Below are positions 1 to 9,900 of a stretch of DNA of 40,227 bases, one piece after another. Origin of the DNA: an uncultured Ruminococcus sp. (lineage in GTDB: Bacteria; Bacillota; Clostridia; Oscillospirales; Acutalibacteraceae); NCBI GenBank assembly GCA_902763365.1, contig CACWRT010000011.1, positions 1-40,227 of the forward strand, in the 5' to 3' direction. The position numbers and the translations under genes are program-made. Under the pieces are notes generated by a model. The model was not told the DNA's origin. It saw only the letters and a list, made by a program, of their open reading frames with translations, and made no database searches. Positions within the stretch are counted from its first letter, which is position 1, and the number at the start of each line of letters is the position of its first letter.

Positions 1-109
1 CAAAAAGCCTGATACGCGGGCAGTAAAGCCTGAGCGGCGAGTTCAGAGCGGATGCGAAGCGGAGCGATACCCGCGTTTAGGGACCGGCGGCTCGCCGGGG
101 CTCGCCGGG
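1..109 (+). repeat. Interspersed stem-loop repeat, copy 1
   Basis: First of five recognisable copies of a roughly 100-bp GC-rich element. Each copy starts near GCCTGATACGCGGGCAG and ends in CCGGCGGCTCGCCGGG. The outer ACGCGGG pairs with CCCGCGT and the 3' end forms its own hairpin (CCGGCG/CGCCGG). This copy is cut by the window edge and its 3' terminal block is duplicated. No reading frame is conserved among the copies, so it looks like a non-coding REP or MITE-like element. Confidence 0.8.
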
Positions 110-210
110 CTTCGCAGTTCAAAGCAGATAGCTATTAGCTCAAAGCATGACGGTTCAAAGTAATAAACTCTTGAAAATCTATGGCATTATAAAAATTATT
201 GCAAAAAGAG

Positions 211-326
211 CCGCTCAAAAAGCCTGATACGCGGGCAGTAAAGCCTGAACGGCGAGTTCAGAGCGGATGCGAAGCGGAGCGATACCCGCGTTTTAGGGTC
301 CAGCGTCACGCTGGCGGCTCGCCGGG
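211..326 (+). repeat. Interspersed stem-loop repeat, copy 2
   Basis: Second direct copy of the stem-loop element. It is longer than copy 1 because it contains an extra small hairpin, CCAGCGTcACGCTGG, before the terminal CGGCTCGCCGGG block. The similarity to the copy at 18.35 kb extends a few bases to the left (CCGCTCAAAAAGCCTGATAC). Confidence 0.8.
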
Positions 327-353
327 CTTCGCAGCTCAGAGCTAAGAGCTAAG

Positions 354-457
354 GCCTGATACGCGGGCAGTAAAGCCTGAGCGGCGAGTTCAGAGCGGAT
401 GCGAAGCGGAGCGATACCCGCGTTTAGGGTCCAGCGTCACGCTGGCGGCTCGCCGGG
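354..457 (+). repeat. Interspersed stem-loop repeat, copy 3
   Basis: Third direct copy, nearly identical to copy 2 and also carrying the CCAGCGTcACGCTGG insertion. It ends about 30 bp upstream of the predicted cdaA promoter. Confidence 0.8.
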
Positions 458-485
458 TGGCGGGCAAAAAATAGTAAAAATGATG

Positions 486-513
486 TTGAATTAATTAAAT
501 GTTATGTTATAAT
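486..513 (+). promoter_or_regulatory. Predicted promoter for cdaA-cdaR
   Basis: TTGAAT at 486-491 and a perfect TATAAT at 508-513, separated by 16 bp, in AT-rich DNA just downstream of the repeat cluster. It lies about 110 bp before the TTG start of cdaA. Confidence 0.55.
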
Positions 514-560
514 AGTAAAGGATGATTAAAAGCGGCTGACTAAACTGTAGTTGAGCGAAT

Positions 561-596
561 AAAGCCTGAACCGCCATAATTATTCATTATTCATTA
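561..596 (+). repeat. Short dispersed repeat shared with the pyrE upstream region
   Basis: The sequence AAAGCCTGAACCGCC followed by ATAATTATTCATTATTCATT recurs in inverted orientation at 39755-39786 with few changes. It sits in the cdaA leader. The ATTATTCATT part alone also appears near 15185, 20811 and 22098. Confidence 0.6.
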
Positions 597-620
597 AAAA
601 ATGGTCTGGAGGGGTAGAGA

Positions 621-1514
621 TTGTGGGAACAGATCGTTGAACAATATAATAATTTTTTATTATCCATGCAGTCGTTTACAGTGACTGATGTTTTGGATAT
701 AGTTATCGTTTCTTTTCTGATATATAGTCTTATAAAGATCATGAGAGAAACACGTGCTGAACAGCTTGTTAAAGGCATACTTATATTATTGTTGGCTTTT
801 GCAGTGTCTACTGTGTTTAATCTGAAAATGCTGAATACCCTTTTTGTGTCGTTTTTCCAGTTTTCTGTGTTGGCAGTACTTATCGTCTTCCAGCCCGAAC
901 TGAGAAGCGCGCTTGAACATATAGGAAGAAGTAAGATAGGCAAATACTGGTCCGGTCTTGCATCAGTCAGCGTTGAGGAAGAACAATTAAAACGTATAAG
1001 AAAATGTATAAACTGCGTCGTAGAAGTGGCAAACAAATTCCAGAAGTCAAAAACAGGCGCACTCATAGTTTTTGAACGCCAGACAAAGCTCGGCGAAATA
1101 ATTGATACGGGAACAGTAGTTGACGCTGTACCCAGTGAAGAAATGATAGGCAATATCTTTTTCAATAAAGCACCTCTCCATGACGGGGCGATGGTCATAC
1201 GAAACGGTAAGATCCATGCAGCCGGATGTATACTTCCGCTTACCAAAAACAATGATATAAGCACTGACCTGGGAACAAGACACAGGGCTGCGCTTGGTAT
1301 CAGCGAAAACAGCGATGCAGTTATAGTAATAGTATCCGAAGAAACAGGAACTATTTCAATAGCTAAAAACGGTATTATTACCAGAAATTACACAAGAGAA
1401 ACGCTTAACATGGCACTTGAAGAAGATCTTATCCCAAAGGAACATGAAAAGATCGAGCGTGTGCCTGTTGTCAACGGTATTATGAAGGGGAAGAACGATG
1501 AAGGGAACAAGTAG
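621..1514 (+). CDS. cdaA: Diadenylate cyclase CdaA
   Basis: Membrane-bound c-di-AMP synthase that condenses two ATP into the second messenger controlling potassium, osmotic and cell-wall homeostasis. Three hydrophobic segments occupy about residues 20-90. The DAC domain follows, with both signature motifs visible: DGA at 188-190 (in PLHDGAMV) and RHR at 220-222 (in GTRHRAA). The length of 297 residues is normal for CdaA. The start is TTG, chosen because GGAGGGG ends six bases upstream and no in-frame ATG competes. The 3' end overlaps the start of the YbbR-domain gene by 17 bases, the usual cdaA-cdaR arrangement. In many Firmicutes glmM follows, but here it does not. Confidence 0.95.
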   Translation: MWEQIVEQYNNFLLSMQSFTVTDVLDIVIVSFLIYSLIKIMRETRAEQLVKGILILLLAFAVSTVFNLKMLNTLFVSFFQFSVLAVLIVFQPELRSALEHIGRSKIGKYWSGLASVSVEEEQLKRIRKCINCVVEVANKFQKSKTGALIVFERQTKLGEIIDTGTVVDAVPSEEMIGNIFFNKAPLHDGAMVIRNGKIHAAGCILPLTKNNDISTDLGTRHRAALGISENSDAVIVIVSEETGTISIAKNGIITRNYTRETLNMALEEDLIPKEHEKIERVPVVNGIMKGKNDEGNK

Positions 1515-2850
1515 ATTCAGCTTCAGCAAGCTTTTTTATAACGATAAGTTCGTAATGCTTTTTTCGGTTATACTTGCCTTTATAATATGGGTATCATTGC
1601 CGGGAAACAGTGAGGAAACAAAATATGCAGCGATAAAGGATATTCCTATCAGTGTTCCCGAACTCGGCAATGAACTCAAAGTGTTCTATATGGACAAGAC
1701 AAAGGCTTCTGTCCGTGTGAGCGGAAATGCACTTATTCTGAGTAATCTGACTAAGGATGATATAGAGGTCACTCTCGGAGATGATTTTACGGATATTGAA
1801 AGCGCAACAGAGGATAAGTTCAAGCTCTCCGCTAAAAAGGCAAGTCTTGCAAATGACTACGTAATACAAACAAATACTCTCGATCCCGAAGAAGTGACAG
1901 TTTTTGTTGACAGGGAAGATCAGATAGATGTACCTATCATTGCAGAAACAGATGCTGCGGTCGGAGAGGATTATCATATGGGAACGGTGACATTGGGACA
2001 GAAGACAGTCACCGTAAAAGGCGCTCAGTCCATTTTGCAGACCATAGCCGGTGCAAAGGCAGTCTACAAATTCAATCAGGAGCTTACCGATACTCAGAAT
2101 GTAGAGGCGTCACTGGAATTCTACGACGAAAATAATGAAAAAATAAACAGTTTATATTTCAGCAGGAAATATATCGAAGCTGATTTTCTTACCGTCAATA
2201 TAAAGATACCTGTAATGAAGGTGAAGAAACTAAGTGTCGTGCCTAAATTTATCAATGTCCCCGAAACATTCAATACGGACAGCAGTATCTATAAGATATC
2301 GCCTCAGACAATAGAGATAGCTGTGCCCGATGATGAAACGATGGATATTGAAAGTGTTTCCACTAAGGAAATTGATCTTTCGAGAATAGGTCCCGATACG
2401 ACAGATATAACTGCAGAGCTGGTGATACCCTCGGGAGTAAAGGTAATAAACGATCAGTCAAATGTTACCATAAGCTTCAATTCCGATGATATGTCGGCAA
2501 AGAACTTTACGGTCAAGAATATCAAGGCTATTAACGTACCTGACGGCTGTTATGCTAATATACACAGCAAATCCGTAAATGTTACAATGGTAGGAGAAAA
2601 CTCGCAGCTGGAATCCATGAAGGAATCCGACCTTACCGCAGTTATTGATGTAAGCGGTCTTACGGCAGGCGGAGGAAGCGTTACTAAAAATGCCCAGATT
2701 GTAATAAACAGTACAAAAGATGAATGTTGGCCGTATTGGCTGAGTGATGATCCTTATCCTGTTGTCGTGTCGCTTTCGGAAAAGGTGACACTGGCTGATC
2801 CCTCGGCAACAGAATCATCAACTTCAAGCAGCGGATCCGGCAGCGGATAA
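1498..2850 (+). CDS. cdaR: YbbR-domain protein, CdaA regulator CdaR
   Basis: Single-pass membrane protein with a large extracytoplasmic part built of YbbR-like domains. It is known in other Firmicutes to bind CdaA and modulate c-di-AMP synthesis. A membrane segment lies at about residues 17-34 (VMLFSVILAFIIWVSL). Repeated beta-rich modules of roughly 80-90 residues follow, with recurring ITVPDE- and VKGAQ-type edges, and the protein ends in a Ser/Gly-rich tail (SSTSSSGSGSG). The ATG overlaps the end of cdaA, so the two are translationally coupled. The fusion of fold and neighbour makes the assignment firm; the exact number of YbbR units cannot be settled by eye. Confidence 0.9.
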   Translation: MKGTSRFSFSKLFYNDKFVMLFSVILAFIIWVSLPGNSEETKYAAIKDIPISVPELGNELKVFYMDKTKASVRVSGNALILSNLTKDDIEVTLGDDFTDIESATEDKFKLSAKKASLANDYVIQTNTLDPEEVTVFVDREDQIDVPIIAETDAAVGEDYHMGTVTLGQKTVTVKGAQSILQTIAGAKAVYKFNQELTDTQNVEASLEFYDENNEKINSLYFSRKYIEADFLTVNIKIPVMKVKKLSVVPKFINVPETFNTDSSIYKISPQTIEIAVPDDETMDIESVSTKEIDLSRIGPDTTDITAELVIPSGVKVINDQSNVTISFNSDDMSAKNFTVKNIKAINVPDGCYANIHSKSVNVTMVGENSQLESMKESDLTAVIDVSGLTAGGGSVTKNAQIVINSTKDECWPYWLSDDPYPVVVSLSEKVTLADPSATESSTSSSGSGSG

Positions 2851-2929
2851 TTATTCCGGAATGTTTTCATAATATGGAGAAATAAACTGATTTTTCGTCA
2901 CTATATCAAACAAGGAAAAAGGAGAATTT

Positions 2930-5689
2930 ATGTTACAGGTAAAGAATATCAAAAAGGAATATGTTACAGGTGATCTGACTCAGACAGCATTGGACAATGT
3001 AAGTCTGAGTTTCAGGGACAGCGAGTTTGTAGCTATACTGGGACCCAGCGGATCGGGAAAAACCACACTTCTGAATATTGTGGGCGGACTTGACCGCTAT
3101 GACAGCGGAGATCTTATCATAAACGGTATTTCCACGAAAAAGTACAAGGACAGGGACTGGGACGCATACCGCAATCATACTATAGGCTTTGTATTCCAGA
3201 GCTATAACCTGATACCCCACCAGTCGGTGCTTTCAAATGTAGAGCTTGCGCTGACAATTTCGGGTATTTCAAAGTCGGAACGCAGACAGAAGGCAATTGA
3301 CGCATTAGATAAGGTGGGACTTAAAGATCATAAGCATAAGCGTCCGAATCAGCTTTCCGGCGGACAGATGCAGAGAGTTGCGATTGCCAGAGCGCTTGTC
3401 AACGATCCCGACATACTTCTTGCGGATGAACCTACAGGCGCCCTTGACAGCGAAACAAGCGTACAGGTAATGGATATGCTGAAGGAGGTTGCCAAGGACA
3501 GGCTCGTAATAATGGTTACCCATAACCCGGAGCTGGCGCAGGAGTATGCTACACGTATAGTAAGGCTCAAGGACGGCAAAATAATATCCGACAGCAATCC
3601 CGTTGATGAAGGCAAGGACGATGAAACGACGCCCGAACATAAGGCAATGGGGCGTACATCAATGTCATTTATGACATCCCTTGCGCTGAGCTTCAATAAC
3701 CTGCGTACAAAAATGGGAAGAACCTTCCTTACGTCTTTTGCAGGGTCAATAGGCATAATAGGAATTGCGCTGATACTTTCCATAAGCAACGGCGTAAATA
3801 ACTATATTACGGATATACAGAAAAACGCAATGGCATCCTATCCTATAACAGTAGATGCTCAGAGCGTGGATCTCAGTTCTCTTATGGATACTGTATCAGA
3901 TGAGGACAGCGAAAAGGTAGATCATGAAAAGGATGCTGTTTATTCAAACGGAAGAAGACTTGAAAGCTTTTCTGACTTTACATCAAGCATAACAGAAAAT
4001 AATCTTACGAAATTCAAACAGTATCTTGATAATAAAAAAAGCGATATTCATGAGTATATAGGCGAAAACGGCATAGTCTACAGCTATTCCACAAAATTTG
4101 ACGCCTACAGCTTTGACCCCGAGGGAACTCTTGTAAACCTTGACGGAAGTACTCTTAATGACGAGCTTGCTTCAACTATGGGTATGAGCTCGGCGGCAAT
4201 GTTCGGCGGTACAGCCTCAGGTTCAACAGGATTCAGCGCATTGTCATCAACAATTTCATCAAAGGTCAGCAGGAATAATCTTTCCGAACTGATACCCGGC
4301 AGCGGTTCCGAACTTATAAGCAGCGCAATAACAGAAAATTATGATCTTGTTTACGGAAAAATGCCGCAGAAGTATGATGAACTAGTTCTTGTTCTTGATA
4401 AGAATAATGAGGTATCCCTTATTACTCTTTATGAGATGGGGATGCTGCCCTCCGAGGATTATAAAAAGCTTATGCGGAAAATAACCGACAGCGAAAAGGT
4501 AAAAATAGATACCGAGGTGTGGAAGTATGAGGATATGCTCAAAAAAGAGATATTGCTTCTTCCCGCAAGCGATACCTATGAAAAAAACAAAAACGGACTT
4601 TATTCAAAGATAACCGATAAGGAGGTACTGTCTGAACTTGTAAAGGAAAAGGCGGTTCACCTGAAAATAACAGGTATTATTCGTCCGGGTAAGGACGATC
4701 AGGCTTCGCTTATAAAAACCTCTCTGGGTTATACAAAGGCGCTTACAGACTATCTTATAGACTATGCCGAAAAGAGTGAGATAGTCGCTGCACAGAAAAA
4801 GGATGAAACCAAAAATGTTGTCAACGGTATGACCTTTGAACCCAAAAACCGTCACGAAAAAATTGATGACGTAATAAGATTCTTTGACAATATGGGTATA
4901 AGCGAAAAGGCAAAAATGCTCAGGTCGATGATGGCAATGTTCTCGGCAGGCAGCAGCTTTTCTTCAAAGCTGAACGAAACTGATGAAACCAAGCTTGCAG
5001 AACAGTTTGATACATTCCTGGATAACGCAAGCGATCAGATACTTCTCAGGATGTATGATACCTATATCTCACCGGGTAACCTTGCCGATAACTATACTGC
5101 CTTCGGTATTGCAAGCAAGGATGCGCCTGTTTCAATTTCAATCTATGCTGATACCTTTGAGGATAAGGATAATATTTCCGCCTGCATTGAGAAATACAAC
5201 GATAAAGTGGAGGAAGCAGACAAGATAATCTATACCGATTATGTGGGACTGCTTATGTCGTCGGTAACGACTATTGTGGATGTAATATCGTATGTGCTTA
5301 TAGCATTTGTATCGGTATCGCTCATAGTTTCATCTATAATGGTAGGTATCATAACATATATTTCTGTAATGGAACGTACAAAGGAAATCGGCATACTTCG
5401 CGCAATAGGCGCCTCAAAGAGAAATATCTCGCAGGTATTCAATGCGGAAACATTTATCATAGGGCTGTTCTCGGGTATTATAGGAATTGCTACTACCATA
5501 TTGATACTTCTGCCTGCAAATGAGATAATACATCATCTTATTGAATCAAATGACTTCAATGCAGCCCTTCCTGTAGGTCATGCTCTGATCCTTATAGTTC
5601 TGAGCGTCGTGCTTACGCTTATAGGCGGACTTATACCGGCTAAAAAGGCTGCTAAACAGGATCCTGTAAAGGCACTCAGGTCGGAGTGA
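2930..5689 (+). CDS. MacB-like ABC transporter, ATPase-permease fusion
   Basis: One polypeptide of 919 residues carrying both an ATPase and an FtsX/MacB-type permease. The ATPase has Walker A GPSGSGKTT at about 38-46, the signature LSGGQMQRV at about 142, Walker B ILLADEPTGALD at about 160 and the H-loop VTHNPE. A first membrane helix follows at about 263-283, then some 490 extracytoplasmic residues, then three helices from about 775 to 905 with the conserved ERTKEIGILRAIGASK and GLIPAKKAAKQDPVKALRSE. MacB-family proteins transmit force across the membrane to extrude peptides, antibiotics or lipoproteins, or to control wall enzymes. The substrate here is unknown. AAGGAG precedes the ATG. It is 79 bp after cdaR and may be in the same transcript. 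Confidence 0.88.
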   Translation: MLQVKNIKKEYVTGDLTQTALDNVSLSFRDSEFVAILGPSGSGKTTLLNIVGGLDRYDSGDLIINGISTKKYKDRDWDAYRNHTIGFVFQSYNLIPHQSVLSNVELALTISGISKSERRQKAIDALDKVGLKDHKHKRPNQLSGGQMQRVAIARALVNDPDILLADEPTGALDSETSVQVMDMLKEVAKDRLVIMVTHNPELAQEYATRIVRLKDGKIISDSNPVDEGKDDETTPEHKAMGRTSMSFMTSLALSFNNLRTKMGRTFLTSFAGSIGIIGIALILSISNGVNNYITDIQKNAMASYPITVDAQSVDLSSLMDTVSDEDSEKVDHEKDAVYSNGRRLESFSDFTSSITENNLTKFKQYLDNKKSDIHEYIGENGIVYSYSTKFDAYSFDPEGTLVNLDGSTLNDELASTMGMSSAAMFGGTASGSTGFSALSSTISSKVSRNNLSELIPGSGSELISSAITENYDLVYGKMPQKYDELVLVLDKNNEVSLITLYEMGMLPSEDYKKLMRKITDSEKVKIDTEVWKYEDMLKKEILLLPASDTYEKNKNGLYSKITDKEVLSELVKEKAVHLKITGIIRPGKDDQASLIKTSLGYTKALTDYLIDYAEKSEIVAAQKKDETKNVVNGMTFEPKNRHEKIDDVIRFFDNMGISEKAKMLRSMMAMFSAGSSFSSKLNETDETKLAEQFDTFLDNASDQILLRMYDTYISPGNLADNYTAFGIASKDAPVSISIYADTFEDKDNISACIEKYNDKVEEADKIIYTDYVGLLMSSVTTIVDVISYVLIAFVSVSLIVSSIMVGIITYISVMERTKEIGILRAIGASKRNISQVFNAETFIIGLFSGIIGIATTILILLPANEIIHHLIESNDFNAALPVGHALILIVLSVVLTLIGGLIPAKKAAKQDPVKALRSE

Positions 5690-5732
5690 TTGCAACCGGA
5701 CGGATCCGTATATTTTGAAAGGAGTGTTTACA

Positions 5733-6029
5733 ATGAAAGTTATCAAAGAAGCTGAGGGTAATGTTCTTAAAGTAAAGGTGGAGGGCCGTGTTGATACTAC
5801 CACTGCCCCAAAGTTCCAACAGGAAATTGAGGACGCACTTGACGGTATTACAGAACTTATTTTTGATCTTGCAAAGATGGAGTATATATCATCCGCAGGT
5901 CTGAGGGTTTTCCTTTCTGTCCATAAGAGAATGACTAAACAGGGAAGTATGTTGTTGAAGAATGTTACTGAGACTGTTATGGAAATATTTGATATAACAG
6001 GATTCTCGGATATTCTGAACATTGAATAA
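5733..6029 (+). CDS. STAS-domain anti-sigma-factor antagonist-like protein
   Basis: A 98-residue single STAS domain of the SpoIIAA/RsbV type, a small cytoplasmic switch protein that is phosphorylated on a serine by a partner kinase and swaps partners. The core MEYISSAGLRVFLSVHKRM carries the S-S-A-G-L motif where the phospho-acceptor serine lies. I use the ATG at 5733 because AAAGGAG ends nine bases upstream of it. A longer TTG-initiated frame exists but would include that ribosome site. The gene is followed after 12 bp by the unusual protein at 6042, which may be its partner. Which sigma factor or effector it controls is not evident; the ECF sigma gene at 13.1 kb has its own anti-sigma. Confidence 0.88.
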   Translation: MKVIKEAEGNVLKVKVEGRVDTTTAPKFQQEIEDALDGITELIFDLAKMEYISSAGLRVFLSVHKRMTKQGSMLLKNVTETVMEIFDITGFSDILNIE

Positions 6030-6041
6030 GAGGCTCGTGCT

Positions 6042-6656
6042 ATGCGTACAAAAAAGATTTATGTGAGTTATGACGGAACAGGCAGGGAAGAAGCGCTCAG
6101 AGCAGCAGAAGACTTTGCGGATGCAAAGGGTCTTACGGCAAAGGGACGCATACATATACGTCTTATTACGGAAGAACTTCTGGGGATGGTGCAGACTATA
6201 GGCGGCAGATTCTTTGCATATTATTCTATTGATGATGATGAAAGCTGCTACAGAATACATCTTTCAGCACAAGTGGAAATGGATCATTCCAAAAAAGAAG
6301 CGTTTATCGGTTCTTCAACTACAGGAAAAAACTCTGCCGCAAAGGGTATTATCAATAAACTCAAAGATGTTTATCAGACTTTTATGCTTAACTATAAGGA
6401 TATACTTCAGGAACAGAATGACCTGGGTTTTTATGGCTCGGGCATATATAATTCCGGGACGCTTGAAACCTTCGGTACGGGTACCGTATGGTCACTGCAA
6501 AAGTATAGGTCGGGAGTAAAAGCAGATAAAGAAAACGGTCAGAGCCTTGAGGAATGGGACGAACTGGAAAGGTCTATCATAGCAAATTTAGCTGATGATA
6601 TATCTGTCGGTATCGTTAAGAACAGTGTGGAAATGATCGTTACCAAATATTGTTGA
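6042..6656 (+). CDS. Unknown protein, possible degenerate GHKL/anti-sigma-type kinase
   Basis: A 204-residue protein I cannot place with certainty. Residues 37-55 (RIHIRLITEELLGMV) resemble the N-box of the anti-sigma serine kinases RsbW/SpoIIAB, with the helix and the glutamates but no asparagine in the expected position. A later GTGTVWSLQKY segment could be an edge strand of the same fold. A clear DxGxG box was not found. Its position directly after a STAS gene fits a kinase or kinase-like partner, and a terminator follows immediately, so it ends the operon. An alternative is an SiaB-like (DUF6272) protein. The function is inference from context only. Confidence 0.45.
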   Translation: MRTKKIYVSYDGTGREEALRAAEDFADAKGLTAKGRIHIRLITEELLGMVQTIGGRFFAYYSIDDDESCYRIHLSAQVEMDHSKKEAFIGSSTTGKNSAAKGIINKLKDVYQTFMLNYKDILQEQNDLGFYGSGIYNSGTLETFGTGTVWSLQKYRSGVKADKENGQSLEEWDELERSIIANLADDISVGIVKNSVEMIVTKYC

Positions 6657-6683
6657 TATAACTGAATGTGATCACATGATAGT

Positions 6684-6717
6684 ACAGGAACACCTGAAAT
6701 ACGGTGTTCCTGTTTTT
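6684..6717 (+). terminator. Rho-independent terminator
   Basis: ACAGGAACACC pairs perfectly with GGTGTTCCTGT across an 8-base loop and is followed by a T run. It closes the unit that ends at 6656. Confidence 0.9.
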
Positions 6718-6816
6718 ACAAATATATGTTTTTTCTCCAAAATGTGATTATAGTTATTTTTCGGCATAATAATTAGATAAATGATAAATTTTTGTAAATT
6801 ATTCCGTTTGTCACTA

Positions 6817-6844
6817 TTGATTTATACGGACTTCGTGTTATAAT
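6817..6844 (+). promoter_or_regulatory. Predicted promoter of the diguanylate cyclase gene
   Basis: TTGATT at 6817-6822 and TATAAT at 6839-6844 with a 16-bp spacer, between the terminator and the gene at 6926. A second TATAAT follows directly at 6845-6850 but has no matching -35. Confidence 0.5.
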
Positions 6845-6925
6845 TATAATATGTAACAGTGCGAAAAGATATTTCTTTACGGGAATTTATTTTAAATATG
6901 GGAAAGGTGCCGCAGAGGTGATCTT

Positions 6926-9900
6926 ATGGATTTTAAGACATATGTACAGAGCGTGGTAGCCGCTTATGTAGAAAAAGAGGATCAGAATGTGATCTTTATA
7001 AAACATTATAATACTATTGATATCTCTGAAGAAGAAATACTGTCTGATGTTGAGGAAACAGGGGATAAGGCTTTTTTCTATCATGAGTATAGGATGCATG
7101 AGATGCACGAGGCTTATGCGCCTTTTTTAGGATGGATACGTGAATGTTACGAAAAATTCTATAAGGCAGATATGACGGCAGAAGAATTTTTAGAGGAATG
7201 TCATGTGTACAGACTTCATATAGAGCCGCTTTCATATTTTATCAAAAACGGTATATGCACAAGAAGCGAGGATGTTCTTCATTTTGAGATAGCGTTTGAA
7301 ACAGAGAGAATGCTTCAGGATCTTATTTCAATACTGGAATATGTATCCAGAAGTCATCATCTTATACTGATATTATCCAAGTTTCATCTTGCACCATACA
7401 GCACAATACAGTTTTTCCGCCTGCTTATAGAAAAGACCTTCCATATACATGCCATAGTAATGTATAATGACGAATTCAATGTTGCGTCTTATAAAAAATC
7501 CGTATGGGAAGACCTGATGCAGAAAACAGAGGATCAGAATCTTCAGCTTGAGTGGGGAAGTCTTGACAGCGAAAGAACAATAGATGTTCAGGACGCATTC
7601 TGGTACGATAGCTCAAATAAAGAGGATTATATAATCAAAATAACCAATATGTACCATACATTCGCTTTGAAGGACGCATATTATTATATGAATGATATAG
7701 TGTACAGAATGGACGAGAAAACCATAGGGCTTACGAAGATGGAGCTTGTGCCTTTTCTGCGCTTTGCTGCGCTGATAGATATGGGACTGGGGTACGTGAA
7801 TAATGCCCTTGTGGTCTGTGACAAGATGTATGGCCTGTGTGGAAATGACAAGGTTGACCCATATCTGAGCTATGTTTACTATTATACCAGCGCACGCGCA
7901 AGGATGATACTTTCCCAGAATAAATATGTTGAAAAGTATTGCAATAAGTGTATAAAGATCGCTGAGAATATGAATGACGAGTATCTTGCCTGTAAGGCGG
8001 AGATACTTTTGTGGTCAGCTTACTGCGGTTATTATAAGGATATATTTGAATATAATTTCACGAATCATGTTGATATGAATGTTGTGGAGAAAGCAAAAAA
8101 GTTCGGATTCACAAACTTTCTTGCATATCTGTATATTTTCGGATTTGAAAATGATCCCGAAGATATCAGGGCGTTTGCACTTGGAGAAAGGGAGCCTTAC
8201 TATTTTAATCTGGGCATTGAACTGGGTACAAAGCTGGGCAACGATAATTTCCTGCTCAACGCATATATGAAGAATATCATTCTTTATTCCCGCGCAGGAT
8301 ATTATAATTATGTCCGAAAGATGTACAAGAAAAGACTTGCCGTGCTGAAACGTCCCAATCCTCTGAGAGAATCGCATATGTATGCGGGACTGGGCTATAA
8401 CAGCATAATACTTGAGGACTATGAAAAAGCTCATGATTATCTGGTACAAAGCGTATGTACTCTTACAGAGCTTGAAAAGCCTGATGACGTTATGAATTCG
8501 CTTTATAATCTTGCGATGTGTTATTTTGTATCCGAGTCCTATGAGAACACTATCCGCGTAATAGATCTGATACTGAAAATGCTAAGAGAGATGGGTTATC
8601 AGTCCATAGGCGCGTGCAGCAATACAAAGCTTTACAGCCTGATGGCAATAAGCTGTTATTATCACGGAGAGTATTATAACAGCTATTATTATCTCAGCAA
8701 GATAGAGGTCATTGTGGAACATATGCTGAGGGTACTTATGGAATCCAACGAAGGCACATGGGATGAAGATCTGACACTTTATCATATTGTCAAGAGTATG
8801 CTATATAACCATGAAAACAGATATGATCTGTGTATCAAGGAATTTGACTCGGTTAAAAAATATATGTTAACAGCAAGCGGATCTCTGTTTTTTACCTATC
8901 CTATGTTTGCAATGGAACAGGCCACCCTGTATTATAAGATAGATAAGAAAAAAGAAGCTGATGATATACTTCTTGATGCGATAAACTTTTGCAGTAAGGA
9001 AGGACTTGAACGCAAGAAGCAAAGGCTGGAATTTTTCCTTGAGAATGGCTTCCGCAACGAAACTCCGATTTTGAGTGAATCGGCTGAACTGCCTGTAAAG
9101 CATATGATACAGATATCACGTCAGGCAGGGGCAATCATAAAGCTTTCCAAGAAGGAAGCAGATATAAAATTCCTTACAGTACTTCAGGAAGCAATAAGCC
9201 GCGAGAACATGACTCCCGAAGATCTGTATCAGAATACTTCGGCTGTGCTGAAAAACAGCTACAATCTTGATGATATAGTTGTGCTGAGAAAGAAGGATGG
9301 TGTTAATACCGTTATGTATGACGGTGAACAGCCTCCCGTAAGTGATGAGGAAGCAGACAGGGTATTCGGATTTTTTGAAGAATATAAGCAGGCTTTTCTT
9401 ACCAACAGAAACGATAAGAATTTCACTCAGTTCCATCCTGTCATGAAGTCCTTTGATGAAGAGCGTATAATGACCATGATAGGTATTCCGATAATGGAGC
9501 AGACGGGAACACAGACAGTCTTTCTTGCGAGCATAAAGATAAAGCGCAGGACGGTAGGCGGACGTGTGGCTCTCGGCGGCGACGACCTGATGATACTTAA
9601 ATTTGCATTCAGTCAGTTCTGTGAAATGATGAGAAGGATAGATAACCGTCTGATGATAGAAAGAATGAACCATAAGCTTGAGCAGTCGGCTATAACCGAC
9701 CATCTTACCGGCATCACAAACAGAAGCGGATTCAGCAAGCAGGTGGAACGCATTATTTCTCAGGACAGCCACTATAATAATGTTATCCTTTACCTTGATC
9801 TGGATAATTTCAAATATTATAACGATACATTCGGACATGAGATAGGAGATCTTGTTCTTGTCTGTTTTGCAGAGATGTTCAAGAAAATGACAGCGGATAA

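Noticed and set aside
1..457. Three direct repeats that could suggest a CRISPR or origin iterons
   Set aside because: The units are about 100 bp, internally palindromic, unevenly spaced and scattered elsewhere in the window; there are no DnaA boxes or replication genes nearby.
587..1264. Minus-strand frame of 225 codons opposite cdaA
   Set aside because: It lies opposite a clear diadenylate cyclase gene, and its composition is that of a shadow frame.
6666..6677. Perfect palindrome ATGTGATCACAT resembling a CRP site
   Set aside because: It lies after the last gene of an operon and directly before the terminator, far from the next promoter.
9116..9838. Minus-strand frame of 240 codons
   Set aside because: It is antisense to the GAF/GGDEF part of the cyclase gene, with no ribosome site and no domain.
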